A DNA stretch of 64,000 nt. Source: Bacillota bacterium. GTDB lineage: Bacteria > Bacillota > Clostridia > Lachnospirales > Lachnospiraceae. Positions 28,741 through 37,425 of this stretch are shown one piece after another (within the stretch, counting starts at the first letter, position 1; every line of letters starts with the position of its first letter). The notes beneath the pieces were generated by a model, which saw only the letters and a list, made by a program, of their open reading frames with translations, searched no databases and was not told where the DNA came from. The DNA is taken from assembly GCA_023415475.1 (NCBI GenBank), contig JAEZKL010000102.1, positions 1 to 64,000 of the forward strand. The letters are read 5' to 3'. Both the position numbers and the translations under genes were made by a program.

Positions 28741-29739
28741 ATGGTAACAATCAAGGATGTGGCAAAGGAAGCAGGGGTAGCAATCTCTACTGTATCAAAT
28801 GTATTAAACAATGTTGATATCGTAAGTGATGAGAAGAGACAAAAAGTATTGGCTGCCGTTGAGAAACTGAAATATGTGCCGAATATGAATGCAAAGTTTT
28901 TAAAATCAAATAAAAAGAATACCATCGGCCTTTTCCTACCAAGTATCCAAGGTGATTTTTATCGTATGCTCATGCAGGCAGTGCATATGCAATGCAAGCT
29001 AAAGGGGTATCTTCTTAATATTTATATCAGTAATGAGAATACCAGTGATGAGATTTACAGTATGATTATTTCCTCCGGCGTGGAAGGCGCAATTGTACTG
29101 AACGAGCGACTTCACAATGAATACGTGGATCGGATTGCACTGACCAAGATGCCTATCGTTTTCATTGACCGGGAATATGCTGGGGAGAAAATGTCCAGTG
29201 TGATTATCAATCACACAGAGGGTGCGACCTTAGCGATGGAGTATCTGATTAAGCAGGGGCATCGTAGGATTGGGTATATTCATGGTATCTATAATTTGGA
29301 TGATGAAGCCAGATATCAAGCCTTCACAGGGACTATGACCAAATATAATCTGCCGATTGATGAGAATATCATGCTTCGTGGCTATTTTGAAGAGGCAGTT
29401 GCATATAGTGAGATGCGAGTTCTGTTGCTGAAGGGAATTGAGATGCCGGATGCCTTCTTCTGTGCCAACGATGAGATGGCATGGGGCTGTATCCGTGCAC
29501 TGACCGAGGGAGGCTATAAGATTCCGGAGGATGTATGTGTGATCGGTTATGATGATATTATGCTTTCCTCTTATTATACTCCGGCCCTGACTACCATTCA
29601 TAGTCCGGTGACAGAGCTGGGCAATGAGAGCGCCATTGAGCTGTTGCGCCTGATGGATACGGAGAATGATAATAAGGGTAGAATTACAAAGCTGGCCCCC
29701 AGCCTGGTAATAAGAGATACCTGCAAAGTACGAATATGA
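28741..29739 (+). CDS. LacI-family transcriptional regulator
   Basis: 332 residues. The N-terminal helix-turn-helix TIKDVAKEAGVAISTVSNVLNN (3-24) and hinge are followed by a periplasmic-binding-protein-like sensor domain with the expected late motif VIGYDDIMLSSYYTPALTTI. It lies inside the beta-glucan locus, so probably senses a glucan breakdown product. Palindromes with a central ACG/CG at 14253 and 33133 are candidate operators. Confidence 0.92.
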   Translation: MVTIKDVAKEAGVAISTVSNVLNNVDIVSDEKRQKVLAAVEKLKYVPNMNAKFLKSNKKNTIGLFLPSIQGDFYRMLMQAVHMQCKLKGYLLNIYISNENTSDEIYSMIISSGVEGAIVLNERLHNEYVDRIALTKMPIVFIDREYAGEKMSSVIINHTEGATLAMEYLIKQGHRRIGYIHGIYNLDDEARYQAFTGTMTKYNLPIDENIMLRGYFEEAVAYSEMRVLLLKGIEMPDAFFCANDEMAWGCIRALTEGGYKIPEDVCVIGYDDIMLSSYYTPALTTIHSPVTELGNESAIELLRLMDTENDNKGRITKLAPSLVIRDTCKVRI

Positions 29740-29853
29740 CCGCAGTGACTTGGTCGCCACAAGTATAAGAGCTTTATGAAGGGTATTACACGGAAATGGT
29801 AACTGCTAATAAATATTAGAGCAAGTAAATGCAGACCATGATCCAGTGCAACA

Positions 29854-29870
29854 CCCTTAATTATTAAGGG
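29854..29870 (+). promoter_or_regulatory. Small perfect stem-loop before the large phosphorylase
   Basis: CCCTTAAT and ATTAAGGG arms around a single T, 34 bp before ATG 29904. It may be an operator or a leader hairpin. Confidence 0.35.
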
Positions 29871-29903
29871 GAAGTTATCTATTAACAGCGGAGGTTATGA
29901 CGA

Positions 29904-32900
29904 ATGAACAGTTATCAATTACTTGGGGATGTATATAAAATAGTAGGCTACGATGAGTTACCGGCATTTTCAAGCTTTTTACCGGGTCTGGCAGGAAAAA
30001 AGGGCATTCCCCTTTGGGTTTATTATACCAATCGGGGACAGGGTGTGAACAGCTTCGGTATCCATCATAAGAATAATGCAATAATGGAATTCAATCCTGC
30101 CAATACCGCTTATGAGAATACGGCAATAAAAGGCTTTCGTACCTTGATCAAGTGTAACGGACAGTTCTTTGAGCCCTTCCGTGAATATAATCCTAGGGCG
30201 GAGCGCAATTTCTACATCCGTAAGAACAGCTTTTGGATTGAGGAGATCAATCATGAGCATAAAGTAGCAATCAAAGTGAAATATTTTGTATTACCGAACA
30301 ACAGCATTGGTGCTCTGGTCAGAAGGGTTGAGATTACGAATCTGGACAAAGAAGAGAAGAATATTGAGCTGTTGGATGGTTTACCAAAGATTATTCCTTA
30401 CGGTATAACGAATGGGCAGTATAAGGAGATGTCTAATCTGTTCAAGAGCTGGACAGAGGTCAAGAATATAGAAGAACAGGCACCCTTTTATACCATGCGT
30501 GCCTCCAGTGATGATTCCGCTGAGGTCTCTGAGATTGAGGAAGGCTACTATTATGTCGGTATTCGGGAAGGAAAAGTTATGCCGGTAATCTATGATGCCG
30601 AGGCTATCTTTGGGTTCGACACTTCTCTGGTACAGCCAATTGCATTTTTGAAGCAATCTCTATCTGAGCTTCTTCATACGAAGCAGTGCTTTTATAACAA
30701 GGTGCCCTGCGGTTTTACACCCATCAGCCTGGTATTGTCCACCGGTGAGAGCAAAGAGTTTTTCTCCCTGACGGGCTTTGCCGGATCGGTCGGACTGTTG
30801 AAGGATAAGCTGGCTGAGTTCTGCGCGAATGATTTTATCGCAGTAAACGAAAAAATGGCAGAAGAGCTGGCGGATCAATTAACAGCGGATATTAAGACCC
30901 ATTCCGGTGTACCGGTTTTCGATCAATATATGGAGCAGAATTACCTTGATAATTTTCTGAGAGGCGGATATCCCTTTGTCTTTGGAAAAGAGGGAAAGAA
31001 GTCGGTGGTTCATCTGTTCAGCCGTAAGCATGGCGATCCGGAGCGGGATTATAACTTCTTCTCGATTGCAGGAGAATATTATTCCCAGGGTAACGGTAAC
31101 TTCCGTGATGTAAATCAGAATCGCAGAAATGACGTATTCTTCCACAATGAAATCGGAGATTTTAATATTAAGACCTTTTATGATCTGATTCAGATAGACG
31201 GTTATAATCCTCTCGAGGTTCGTCCTTCTACCTTCAGCCTAAAGCCGGAGTTCGTCCTGGAAATCGAGCAATTCTTGAAGGATAATATTGGGGATCAATC
31301 GGAAAGACTGCTTAAGATCATCGATAAGCCGTTTACACCGGGGCAAATCTCTAACTGTATTGCACAATATCGTATTGAGACTACCTGCGATGAGGATATT
31401 CTACTTGAGAAGCTCCTTTCCGGTTGTGACCAGAATATCGAGGCCGGTTTTGGCGAGGGCTACTGGAGTGACCACTTCAATTACAATATGGATTTGGTGG
31501 AGAGCTACCTTAATATCTTCCCCGAGAAGCTTAAGCAGCTGTTATTCGAAGACAATACCTATCGCTTCTACGATAGTCCGGCAAGAGTTCTTCCCAGGTC
31601 AGAGAAATATGTTATTACAGCGAAAAATGAAGTAAGACAATATGGTGCCCTGGTACACGATGATGAGAAAGCAAATCGCGAGGGCTTTGATAAGAAGGGT
31701 ACCAATTGGCTGAAGACAAAGCAGGGAGAGGATACGGTAACTACACTGATGGGCAAGATGATCTCGCTGGCACTGGTCAAATTCTCCTCTCTTGATCCCT
31801 ATGGTATGGGCGTGGAGATGGAAGGAGGAAAGCCGGGCTGGAATGATGCCATGAATGGTTTGCCCGGATTATTCGGTAGCGGTATGTCAGAGACCTTTGA
31901 GCTGAAGCGCATGGTTTCTTTCATCTGTGATACGGTTACCCTTGTGGAAAAGCTTTCTTTACCGACTGAGGTGTGCCGCTTTCTATATGGTGTAGCCGGT
32001 CTTGTAAGTAGATCGGCGGAGGAGAGTTGGAGTGACTTTACTTACTGGGACCTGGTGACTACTATGCGAGAGCAGTTCCGAGAACAGGTTCGCTTCACAA
32101 CAGAAGGCAGTGTACAGCTGGTGAATACGAAAGATATCCTGTCAATATTCAGCTCATTTTTGGCAAAGCTTGATCATGGCATTGAGAAGGCATGTAAATA
32201 TGGAAAGGGATTAGTTCCGACCTACTTTACCTATCGCGCCACAGAGTATGATGCGGTTTTGGATGAAAACGGACAGATGGTTTTAAGCGGTTATGGTCTG
32301 CCGAAAGCAGTTGTGAAGGCCTTCGAGGTACAGCCTCTGCCTGCATTTTTAGAGGGGCCGACGAAGATGCTGCCTACATTAAAAAGCAACCTGGCGGCGA
32401 GTGATTTATATCAGAAGGTTAAGGAAAGCGAGCTCTTTGATCGTAAGCTTGGTATGTATAAGACCAGTGTTCCTATCGAGCATATTTCCATGGAGAACGG
32501 TCGAATCCGTGCCTTTACGGCGGGTTGGCTTGAGCGTGAGAGCATCTTCTTACATATGGAGTATAAATACCTGCTAGCCCTGCTGCGTGCCGGCTTGTAT
32601 GAGCAGTTCTATCAGGATATTAAGACCGCGATGGTTGTCTTCCGTGACCCGAAGGAATATGGAAGAAGTATTTTAGAGAATTCCTCATTCCTGGCCTCCG
32701 CAATGAATCCCAATGAAGAAATCCACGGAAGAGGCTTTGTGGCTCGTCTGACCGGTTCAACCACCGAGGTAATATCGATGTGGCTTATGATGTTCCTCGG
32801 AGATCGGATCTTCACTTATAAGGATGGAAGCTTGAAGCTTCACTTCGAGCCAAAGCTTGCTGATTGGATGTTTGATGAAAATGGCCTCGCTTCCTTCACC

Positions 32901-33092
32901 ATGTTCTCGAGCTGCAAGGTGACCTATATCAATCCCAACCGTAAGGCGACCTATGGCGACGGGGCAGCAGTAATCAGAAGGATTGAAGTTGTTGACACGA
33001 AGGATATGATTGAGGGAAATATGGTAATCGGCACTCAGGCGGAGAAGCTTCGAGACGGAAAAGTGAAAGAGCTGATCGTGTACATGGAATAA
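29904..33092 (+). CDS. Large GH94/GH149/GH161-like beta-glucan phosphorylase
   Basis: 1062 residues, no signal peptide, cytoplasmic. It has an N-terminal beta-sandwich, and an (alpha/alpha)6 barrel with NGNFRDVNQNRRNDVFF (about 395-412) and the WND motif KPGWNDAMNGL (Asp648) that carries the general acid in this clan. Length exceeds cellobiose phosphorylases (about 810) and suits GH149/GH161 beta-1,3-glucan phosphorylases; GH161 seems the likeliest but is from memory. It would release glucose 1-phosphate from imported beta-1,3-oligoglucans. ATG 29904 follows GGAGG. It is downstream of LacI and before GH30. Confidence 0.78.
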   Translation: MNSYQLLGDVYKIVGYDELPAFSSFLPGLAGKKGIPLWVYYTNRGQGVNSFGIHHKNNAIMEFNPANTAYENTAIKGFRTLIKCNGQFFEPFREYNPRAERNFYIRKNSFWIEEINHEHKVAIKVKYFVLPNNSIGALVRRVEITNLDKEEKNIELLDGLPKIIPYGITNGQYKEMSNLFKSWTEVKNIEEQAPFYTMRASSDDSAEVSEIEEGYYYVGIREGKVMPVIYDAEAIFGFDTSLVQPIAFLKQSLSELLHTKQCFYNKVPCGFTPISLVLSTGESKEFFSLTGFAGSVGLLKDKLAEFCANDFIAVNEKMAEELADQLTADIKTHSGVPVFDQYMEQNYLDNFLRGGYPFVFGKEGKKSVVHLFSRKHGDPERDYNFFSIAGEYYSQGNGNFRDVNQNRRNDVFFHNEIGDFNIKTFYDLIQIDGYNPLEVRPSTFSLKPEFVLEIEQFLKDNIGDQSERLLKIIDKPFTPGQISNCIAQYRIETTCDEDILLEKLLSGCDQNIEAGFGEGYWSDHFNYNMDLVESYLNIFPEKLKQLLFEDNTYRFYDSPARVLPRSEKYVITAKNEVRQYGALVHDDEKANREGFDKKGTNWLKTKQGEDTVTTLMGKMISLALVKFSSLDPYGMGVEMEGGKPGWNDAMNGLPGLFGSGMSETFELKRMVSFICDTVTLVEKLSLPTEVCRFLYGVAGLVSRSAEESWSDFTYWDLVTTMREQFREQVRFTTEGSVQLVNTKDILSIFSSFLAKLDHGIEKACKYGKGLVPTYFTYRATEYDAVLDENGQMVLSGYGLPKAVVKAFEVQPLPAFLEGPTKMLPTLKSNLAASDLYQKVKESELFDRKLGMYKTSVPIEHISMENGRIRAFTAGWLERESIFLHMEYKYLLALLRAGLYEQFYQDIKTAMVVFRDPKEYGRSILENSSFLASAMNPNEEIHGRGFVARLTGSTTEVISMWLMMFLGDRIFTYKDGSLKLHFEPKLADWMFDENGLASFTMFSSCKVTYINPNRKATYGDGAAVIRRIEVVDTKDMIEGNMVIGTQAEKLRDGKVKELIVYME

Positions 33093-33132
33093 TCGGATAT
33101 TATCTTGCGAGATAGAATTATCGGACGAAGAA

Positions 33133-33148
33133 ATAAAAACGTTTTCAT
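33133..33148 (-). promoter_or_regulatory. CcpA/LacI-type operator upstream of GH30
   Basis: On the minus strand ATGAAAACGTTTTTAT is close to the cre consensus (ATGNAAACGNWWWCAW type); the core AAAACGTTTT is a perfect palindrome. It lies 145 bp before GH30. Confidence 0.5.
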
Positions 33149-33291
33149 CAGGTAACTTACATAACGGTTAGTAACGGCGAAACATGCGATGGGATTGCCG
33201 AGATGGAGGTTTGGAGGAGCTTTTAAGGAAGCTTCGGGCAAGGTGTTTCCTAAGATAAAAGATAAAAGCGAGGACAGAAGGGAGTATTACA

Positions 33292-34620
33292 ATGAATTTA
33301 ATTACCACCAGTTTTGAAAACAATGAAAAGAAGGTTATTAGGAAGGAATATGAAGCGAAGTCGGAGGTAAAAGGAGTCGAGAGTCATGTAATCAATCTCT
33401 ACCCCGAGGTAGAATATCAGACGCTTCTGGGTTTTGGAGGTGCTATAACGGAAGCTGCCGGATATGCTTTCTCCAAGCTTACAAAGGAAAATCAAGAGAA
33501 GGCATTGGAGCTTTATTTTGGTAGCTCGGGAAATGGGTATCACCTAATGAGAAGTCATATTGACAGCTGTGATTTCTCTCTGAGTACTTATGCTGCCATG
33601 AATGATCCGGAAGATAAGCAGATGGAATCCTTTCATCTGGAAAGAGAGGAGCAATATATTCTGCCTTTACTTCGGGCAGGGGCAAAGAAAGCAGGGAAAG
33701 CATTTGATCTTATGCTCAGCCCCTGGTCACCGCCTGCCTTTATGAAGACCAACGGTGATCGTACTCACGGCGGCAGACTAAAGGAGGAATACCGTAAGGC
33801 GTGGGCGGAATATATCTGCAGATATATCAAGGAATATGAGAAGAAGGGTTTTAATATAAACCGTCTTACGATACAGAACGAACCATTAGCGGTACAGACC
33901 TGGGATTCCTGTATTTATTCTGCAGAGGAGGAAAAGGTATTCTTAAGGGACTATCTGTATCCAACTCTGGCGGAACAGGGCTTGGAGCATATCAAGCTGA
34001 ATATCTGGGATCATAACAAGGAGCGTATGTATGAGCGTGCGAAGGCGATCCTTGATGAAGAGACTTTGGGAATGGTGGACGGTGTTGCCTTCCATTGGTA
34101 CTCCGGCGATCATTTTGAGGCGATCTGTCTTACGCATGAGGCATTCCCGGAGAAGGAGCTGATTTTCACTGAGGGCTGTGTCGAGTACAGCCGCTTTAAT
34201 GCGGACCAGCTTAAGAATGCCGAGATGTATGCTCATGATATCATGGGGAATTTGAATGCGGGAATGACGGGCTTTATTGACTGGAACATCTTCTTAGATG
34301 AGAAGGGCGGTCCGAATCATGTAGGTAATTACTGTGATGCTCCGATTATGGTGGACACCCAGACCGGTGAGCTTGTGGTGAAGCTTTCTTACGACTACAT
34401 CGGACATTTCAGTAAGTATATCAAGCCCGGAGCCAAAAGAATTGGTCTGTCCAAATATACCTCCGATCTTGAGGTTATAGCCTTCAAGAATCCGGAGGGG
34501 TCTCTGGTGCTGGTTGCTCTGAACAGAACAGATTCAAAGCTGCCGGTAATGATTCGCTTGAACGGCGAGCTAATCGAGTTCGAGCTGCCGGAGCGATCAA
34601 TTGCAACCGCACTGTTGTAA
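33292..34620 (+). CDS. GH30 glycosidase (beta-1,6-glucanase / glucosylceramidase-like)
   Basis: 442 residues, no signal peptide. Start region GFGGAITEAAGYAFSKL and MRSHIDSCDFSLSTY are GH30 landmarks. Acid/base Glu197 in TIQNEPLAV and nucleophile Glu294 in IFTEGCV are in place, and a C-terminal beta-sandwich closes the protein. GH30 of this form includes beta-glucosidases and endo-beta-1,6-glucanases; with beta-1,3-glucan genes around it, removal of beta-1,6 branches from laminarin-like oligosaccharides is the likeliest job. It acts in the cytoplasm. Confidence 0.87.
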   Translation: MNLITTSFENNEKKVIRKEYEAKSEVKGVESHVINLYPEVEYQTLLGFGGAITEAAGYAFSKLTKENQEKALELYFGSSGNGYHLMRSHIDSCDFSLSTYAAMNDPEDKQMESFHLEREEQYILPLLRAGAKKAGKAFDLMLSPWSPPAFMKTNGDRTHGGRLKEEYRKAWAEYICRYIKEYEKKGFNINRLTIQNEPLAVQTWDSCIYSAEEEKVFLRDYLYPTLAEQGLEHIKLNIWDHNKERMYERAKAILDEETLGMVDGVAFHWYSGDHFEAICLTHEAFPEKELIFTEGCVEYSRFNADQLKNAEMYAHDIMGNLNAGMTGFIDWNIFLDEKGGPNHVGNYCDAPIMVDTQTGELVVKLSYDYIGHFSKYIKPGAKRIGLSKYTSDLEVIAFKNPEGSLVLVALNRTDSKLPVMIRLNGELIEFELPERSIATALL

Positions 34621-34718
34621 AACAGTGAATCGGTGAAACGGTTTATGGTTAGGATTAACAGATCAGGAATAATACATAACATGGATCCTACTAGGAATAT
34701 TGAATGATCATGGTATTC

Positions 34719-34747
34719 TTGTGATGGATATCAGAATAGTATATAAT
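34719..34747 (+). promoter_or_regulatory. Possible internal promoter before GH2
   Basis: TTGTGA (34719-34724), 17-base spacer and TATAAT (34742-34747), 29 bp before ATG 34776. It would allow separate expression of GH2 and downstream genes. Confidence 0.5.
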
Positions 34748-34775
34748 TGAAGTATTAACTTATGGGGGTGCTTTG

Positions 34776-36575
34776 ATGAACATTAAGGATGCAGTCAGAA
34801 CCTTATTCTTTCGGGAGGAGCAGCAGTCTGCTAATAATCAGTTATATACAATCTGGGGTGAGAAGCTGGATCCGGAGAAGGTGCTGAAAGAATATCCGAG
34901 GCCACAGCTTCGAAGAGATAATTATACCATATTAAACGGTTATTGGGATTATTGTATTACGAAGGAGGATATCAAACCTGAGATCTTCGAGGGTAAGATA
35001 CTCGTTCCGTTCTCACCGGAGAGCATCCTTTCCGGGGTGAACCGACAGCTTAAGCCTGACGAATATCTATGGTATGAACGAAGCCTGAGCCTGGAAGAAA
35101 TACCGGAGGGGAAGCGAATCATACTCCATTTCGGCGCTGTTGACCAGCGCTGTGAAATATACATCAACGGTCGTGAGGCAGCGGAGCATCAGGGAGGCTA
35201 TCTTCCGTTCGCCATCGATATCACTGGGTATGTGAAAGAGGGAGAGAACCTTCTGACCGTAAAAGTGACGGACGTATCCGAAACCTCCTATCATAGCAGG
35301 GGAAAACAGAAGCTTGCTCGTGGTGGAATGTTCTATACCGCTCAAAGTGGTATCTGGCAGACCGTATGGTATGAATGGGTTCCGGACACCTATATCACAC
35401 ACATTAAGCTTACACCGAGGCTGGATCAGGGCGAGCTGGAGTTAAATATCTTTCTGAATGCCCCTTTGACTAGGCAGCCGCAGGACCTGCGCTACCAGGT
35501 TGTGATTAAAGAAGAGGGCAGGCTATTACAGGAAGCCTCATCCACGGAGGGCAGGTTTAACATCAAGCTTGAGAAGCTGATTTGCTGGAGTCCGGAGAAC
35601 CCTTTCCTTTATGGACTGGATATTACCGTCGGCGAGGACCGAATTGAAAGCTATTTTGCCATGCGAAGTGTGGAGCTTAAGAAGGACGTGGCCGGATTGA
35701 CTAGAATATTTCTGAATAAGAAACCTTATTTTCAGAACGGTCTTCTGGATCAGGGCTATTGGCCGGACGGATTATATACCGCACCCAGTGATGAGGCCTT
35801 GATTTATGATATTGAGCAGGCTAAGGCTCTGGGCTTCAACATGCTGCGAAAGCATATCAAGATTGAACCGCTGAGGTGGTATTATCATTGTGATCGGTTA
35901 GGAATGCTGGTATGGCAGGACATGGTCAATGGCGGTGAAGAATATAATCAGCTGCTTGTGGGTTACCTGCCGACCTTACTTCCGGGGGTAGCAGCACGGA
36001 TCAAGGATAAGCATTATAAGCTCCTAGGCAGAGAAAGTCTAGAAGGCAGACGGGAATGGAGCATGGAGTGCCGTCAGACCGTTGAGCTATTGTATAATTG
36101 CCCCTCGATTGTGGTGTGGGTACCCTTTAACGAGGGTTGGGGGCAGTTTGATGCGAAGGAAGCATATCGATTAATAAAGGAACTGGACAGTACCAGACTC
36201 ATTGATCATGCCAGTGGCTGGTTTGATCAAGGAATCGGTGATTTTGAAAGCATCCACAATTATTTTCATCCTTTAAAGGTAAAGCATAAGAATCGGGCGG
36301 TCATCTTCTCGGAAATCGGTGGTTATGCTTGCTATATTATGGAACATTCCTTCTCCTGGAGGGTGTATGGCTATAAAATATATCTTACAAAAGAAGATTT
36401 TAATAAAGCATATCAGGGATTATACCGTGATGAGCTGGCAAAGCTTTACCACATGGGATTATCTGCGGTAGTCTATACCCAGCTGTCTGATGTGGAGGAT
36501 GAGGTTAACGGTCTGTTAACCTACGACAGAAAGGTATGCAAGGCAGCACCGTTAACGGATTGGATGGATGAATAG
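34776..36575 (+). CDS. GH2 beta-glycosidase
   Basis: 599 residues from ATG 34776, with GGGGGTG about six bases upstream; the TTG one codon earlier is less likely. An N-terminal sugar-binding sandwich (about 20-165), an immunoglobulin-like domain (about 170-285) and the TIM barrel. Acid/base Glu453 in PFNEGWGQFD and nucleophile Glu513 in FSEIGGYAC. Shorter than beta-galactosidases (about 1000) and similar to beta-glucuronidases, but it lacks a signal and sits among beta-glucan genes, so a beta-glucosidase or other exo-activity is plausible. Substrate unknown. Confidence 0.85.
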   Translation: MNIKDAVRTLFFREEQQSANNQLYTIWGEKLDPEKVLKEYPRPQLRRDNYTILNGYWDYCITKEDIKPEIFEGKILVPFSPESILSGVNRQLKPDEYLWYERSLSLEEIPEGKRIILHFGAVDQRCEIYINGREAAEHQGGYLPFAIDITGYVKEGENLLTVKVTDVSETSYHSRGKQKLARGGMFYTAQSGIWQTVWYEWVPDTYITHIKLTPRLDQGELELNIFLNAPLTRQPQDLRYQVVIKEEGRLLQEASSTEGRFNIKLEKLICWSPENPFLYGLDITVGEDRIESYFAMRSVELKKDVAGLTRIFLNKKPYFQNGLLDQGYWPDGLYTAPSDEALIYDIEQAKALGFNMLRKHIKIEPLRWYYHCDRLGMLVWQDMVNGGEEYNQLLVGYLPTLLPGVAARIKDKHYKLLGRESLEGRREWSMECRQTVELLYNCPSIVVWVPFNEGWGQFDAKEAYRLIKELDSTRLIDHASGWFDQGIGDFESIHNYFHPLKVKHKNRAVIFSEIGGYACYIMEHSFSWRVYGYKIYLTKEDFNKAYQGLYRDELAKLYHMGLSAVVYTQLSDVEDEVNGLLTYDRKVCKAAPLTDWMDE

Positions 36576-36588
36576 GAGATAACAGGAA

Positions 36589-37341
36589 ATGGAGCTATTA
36601 CACAAGGATTACCGACTGGTCTGGAGTGACGAATTTAATTATGAGGGCACTCCGGATCCGGTCAAATGGAGCTATGATTTGGGAAACCATCAATGGGCAA
36701 ACAGAGAGCTGCAAGCCTATACCGATCGCCCCTCCAATGTATCGGTGAAGGATGGAAGATTAATGATCAAAGCGATCAAGGAGCAGGACGGTGAAAGGGA
36801 ATACACCTCTACCAGACTCACCACCTATGGAAGACAATCCTGGCAATATGGGCTATTTGAGTTTCGGGTTAAGCTTCCGAAGGGGAGAGGCTCCTGGCCG
36901 GCAGTCTGGATGCTTTCGGATGCAATTATGGAAGGGACTCCCTGGCCCTTATGCGGTGAAATTGATATCATCGAGCATGCGGGAAGAGAACAGGATCAGC
37001 TTTTTTTTAGTCTGCACAGTGAAAAGCATAATCATACCAGGAAGGATACGAAGAGATATACCGTATTCAAAGAATTTCCCGGTGTTAGTGATGAGTTTCA
37101 TGATTATCATATGGAATGGACACCGGAATACCTGGAATTTTATGTGGACGGAGTCAGTGCCTGCCGCTTCAGCAAAGACGACGATACGGAGGACCAATCG
37201 ATTTCCTCCTGGCCCTTTGACCAACCCTTCTATCTGATTTTTAATATCGCAGTAGGAGGCACAATGGGAGGAGAAGTTGAGGAGACGGAGCTGCCTTTTG
37301 TGATGGAGATTGAGCATGTACGAGTATACCAGAAGAAATAG
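36589..37341 (+). CDS. Intracellular GH16 beta-glucanase
   Basis: 250 residues, only the GH16 domain with no signal peptide, starting LLHKDYRLVWSDEFNYEG. The catalytic motif GEIDIIEH is intact (Glu124, Asp126, Glu129). The gene starts 13 bp after GH2 behind AGGAG. GH16 laminarinases are usually secreted; a cytoplasmic version would trim long imported beta-1,3-oligosaccharides for the phosphorylases. A missed upstream signal sequence is excluded because the GH2 stop is too close. Confidence 0.87.
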   Translation: MELLHKDYRLVWSDEFNYEGTPDPVKWSYDLGNHQWANRELQAYTDRPSNVSVKDGRLMIKAIKEQDGEREYTSTRLTTYGRQSWQYGLFEFRVKLPKGRGSWPAVWMLSDAIMEGTPWPLCGEIDIIEHAGREQDQLFFSLHSEKHNHTRKDTKRYTVFKEFPGVSDEFHDYHMEWTPEYLEFYVDGVSACRFSKDDDTEDQSISSWPFDQPFYLIFNIAVGGTMGGEVEETELPFVMEIEHVRVYQKK

Positions 37342-37425
37342 ACAGGCATGCCACGTTAATATGAGTTATAATAATCCTAATAAGCGGAATGAGCAATGTA
37401 ATGATATACGGAAGGGGAGAGGAAG

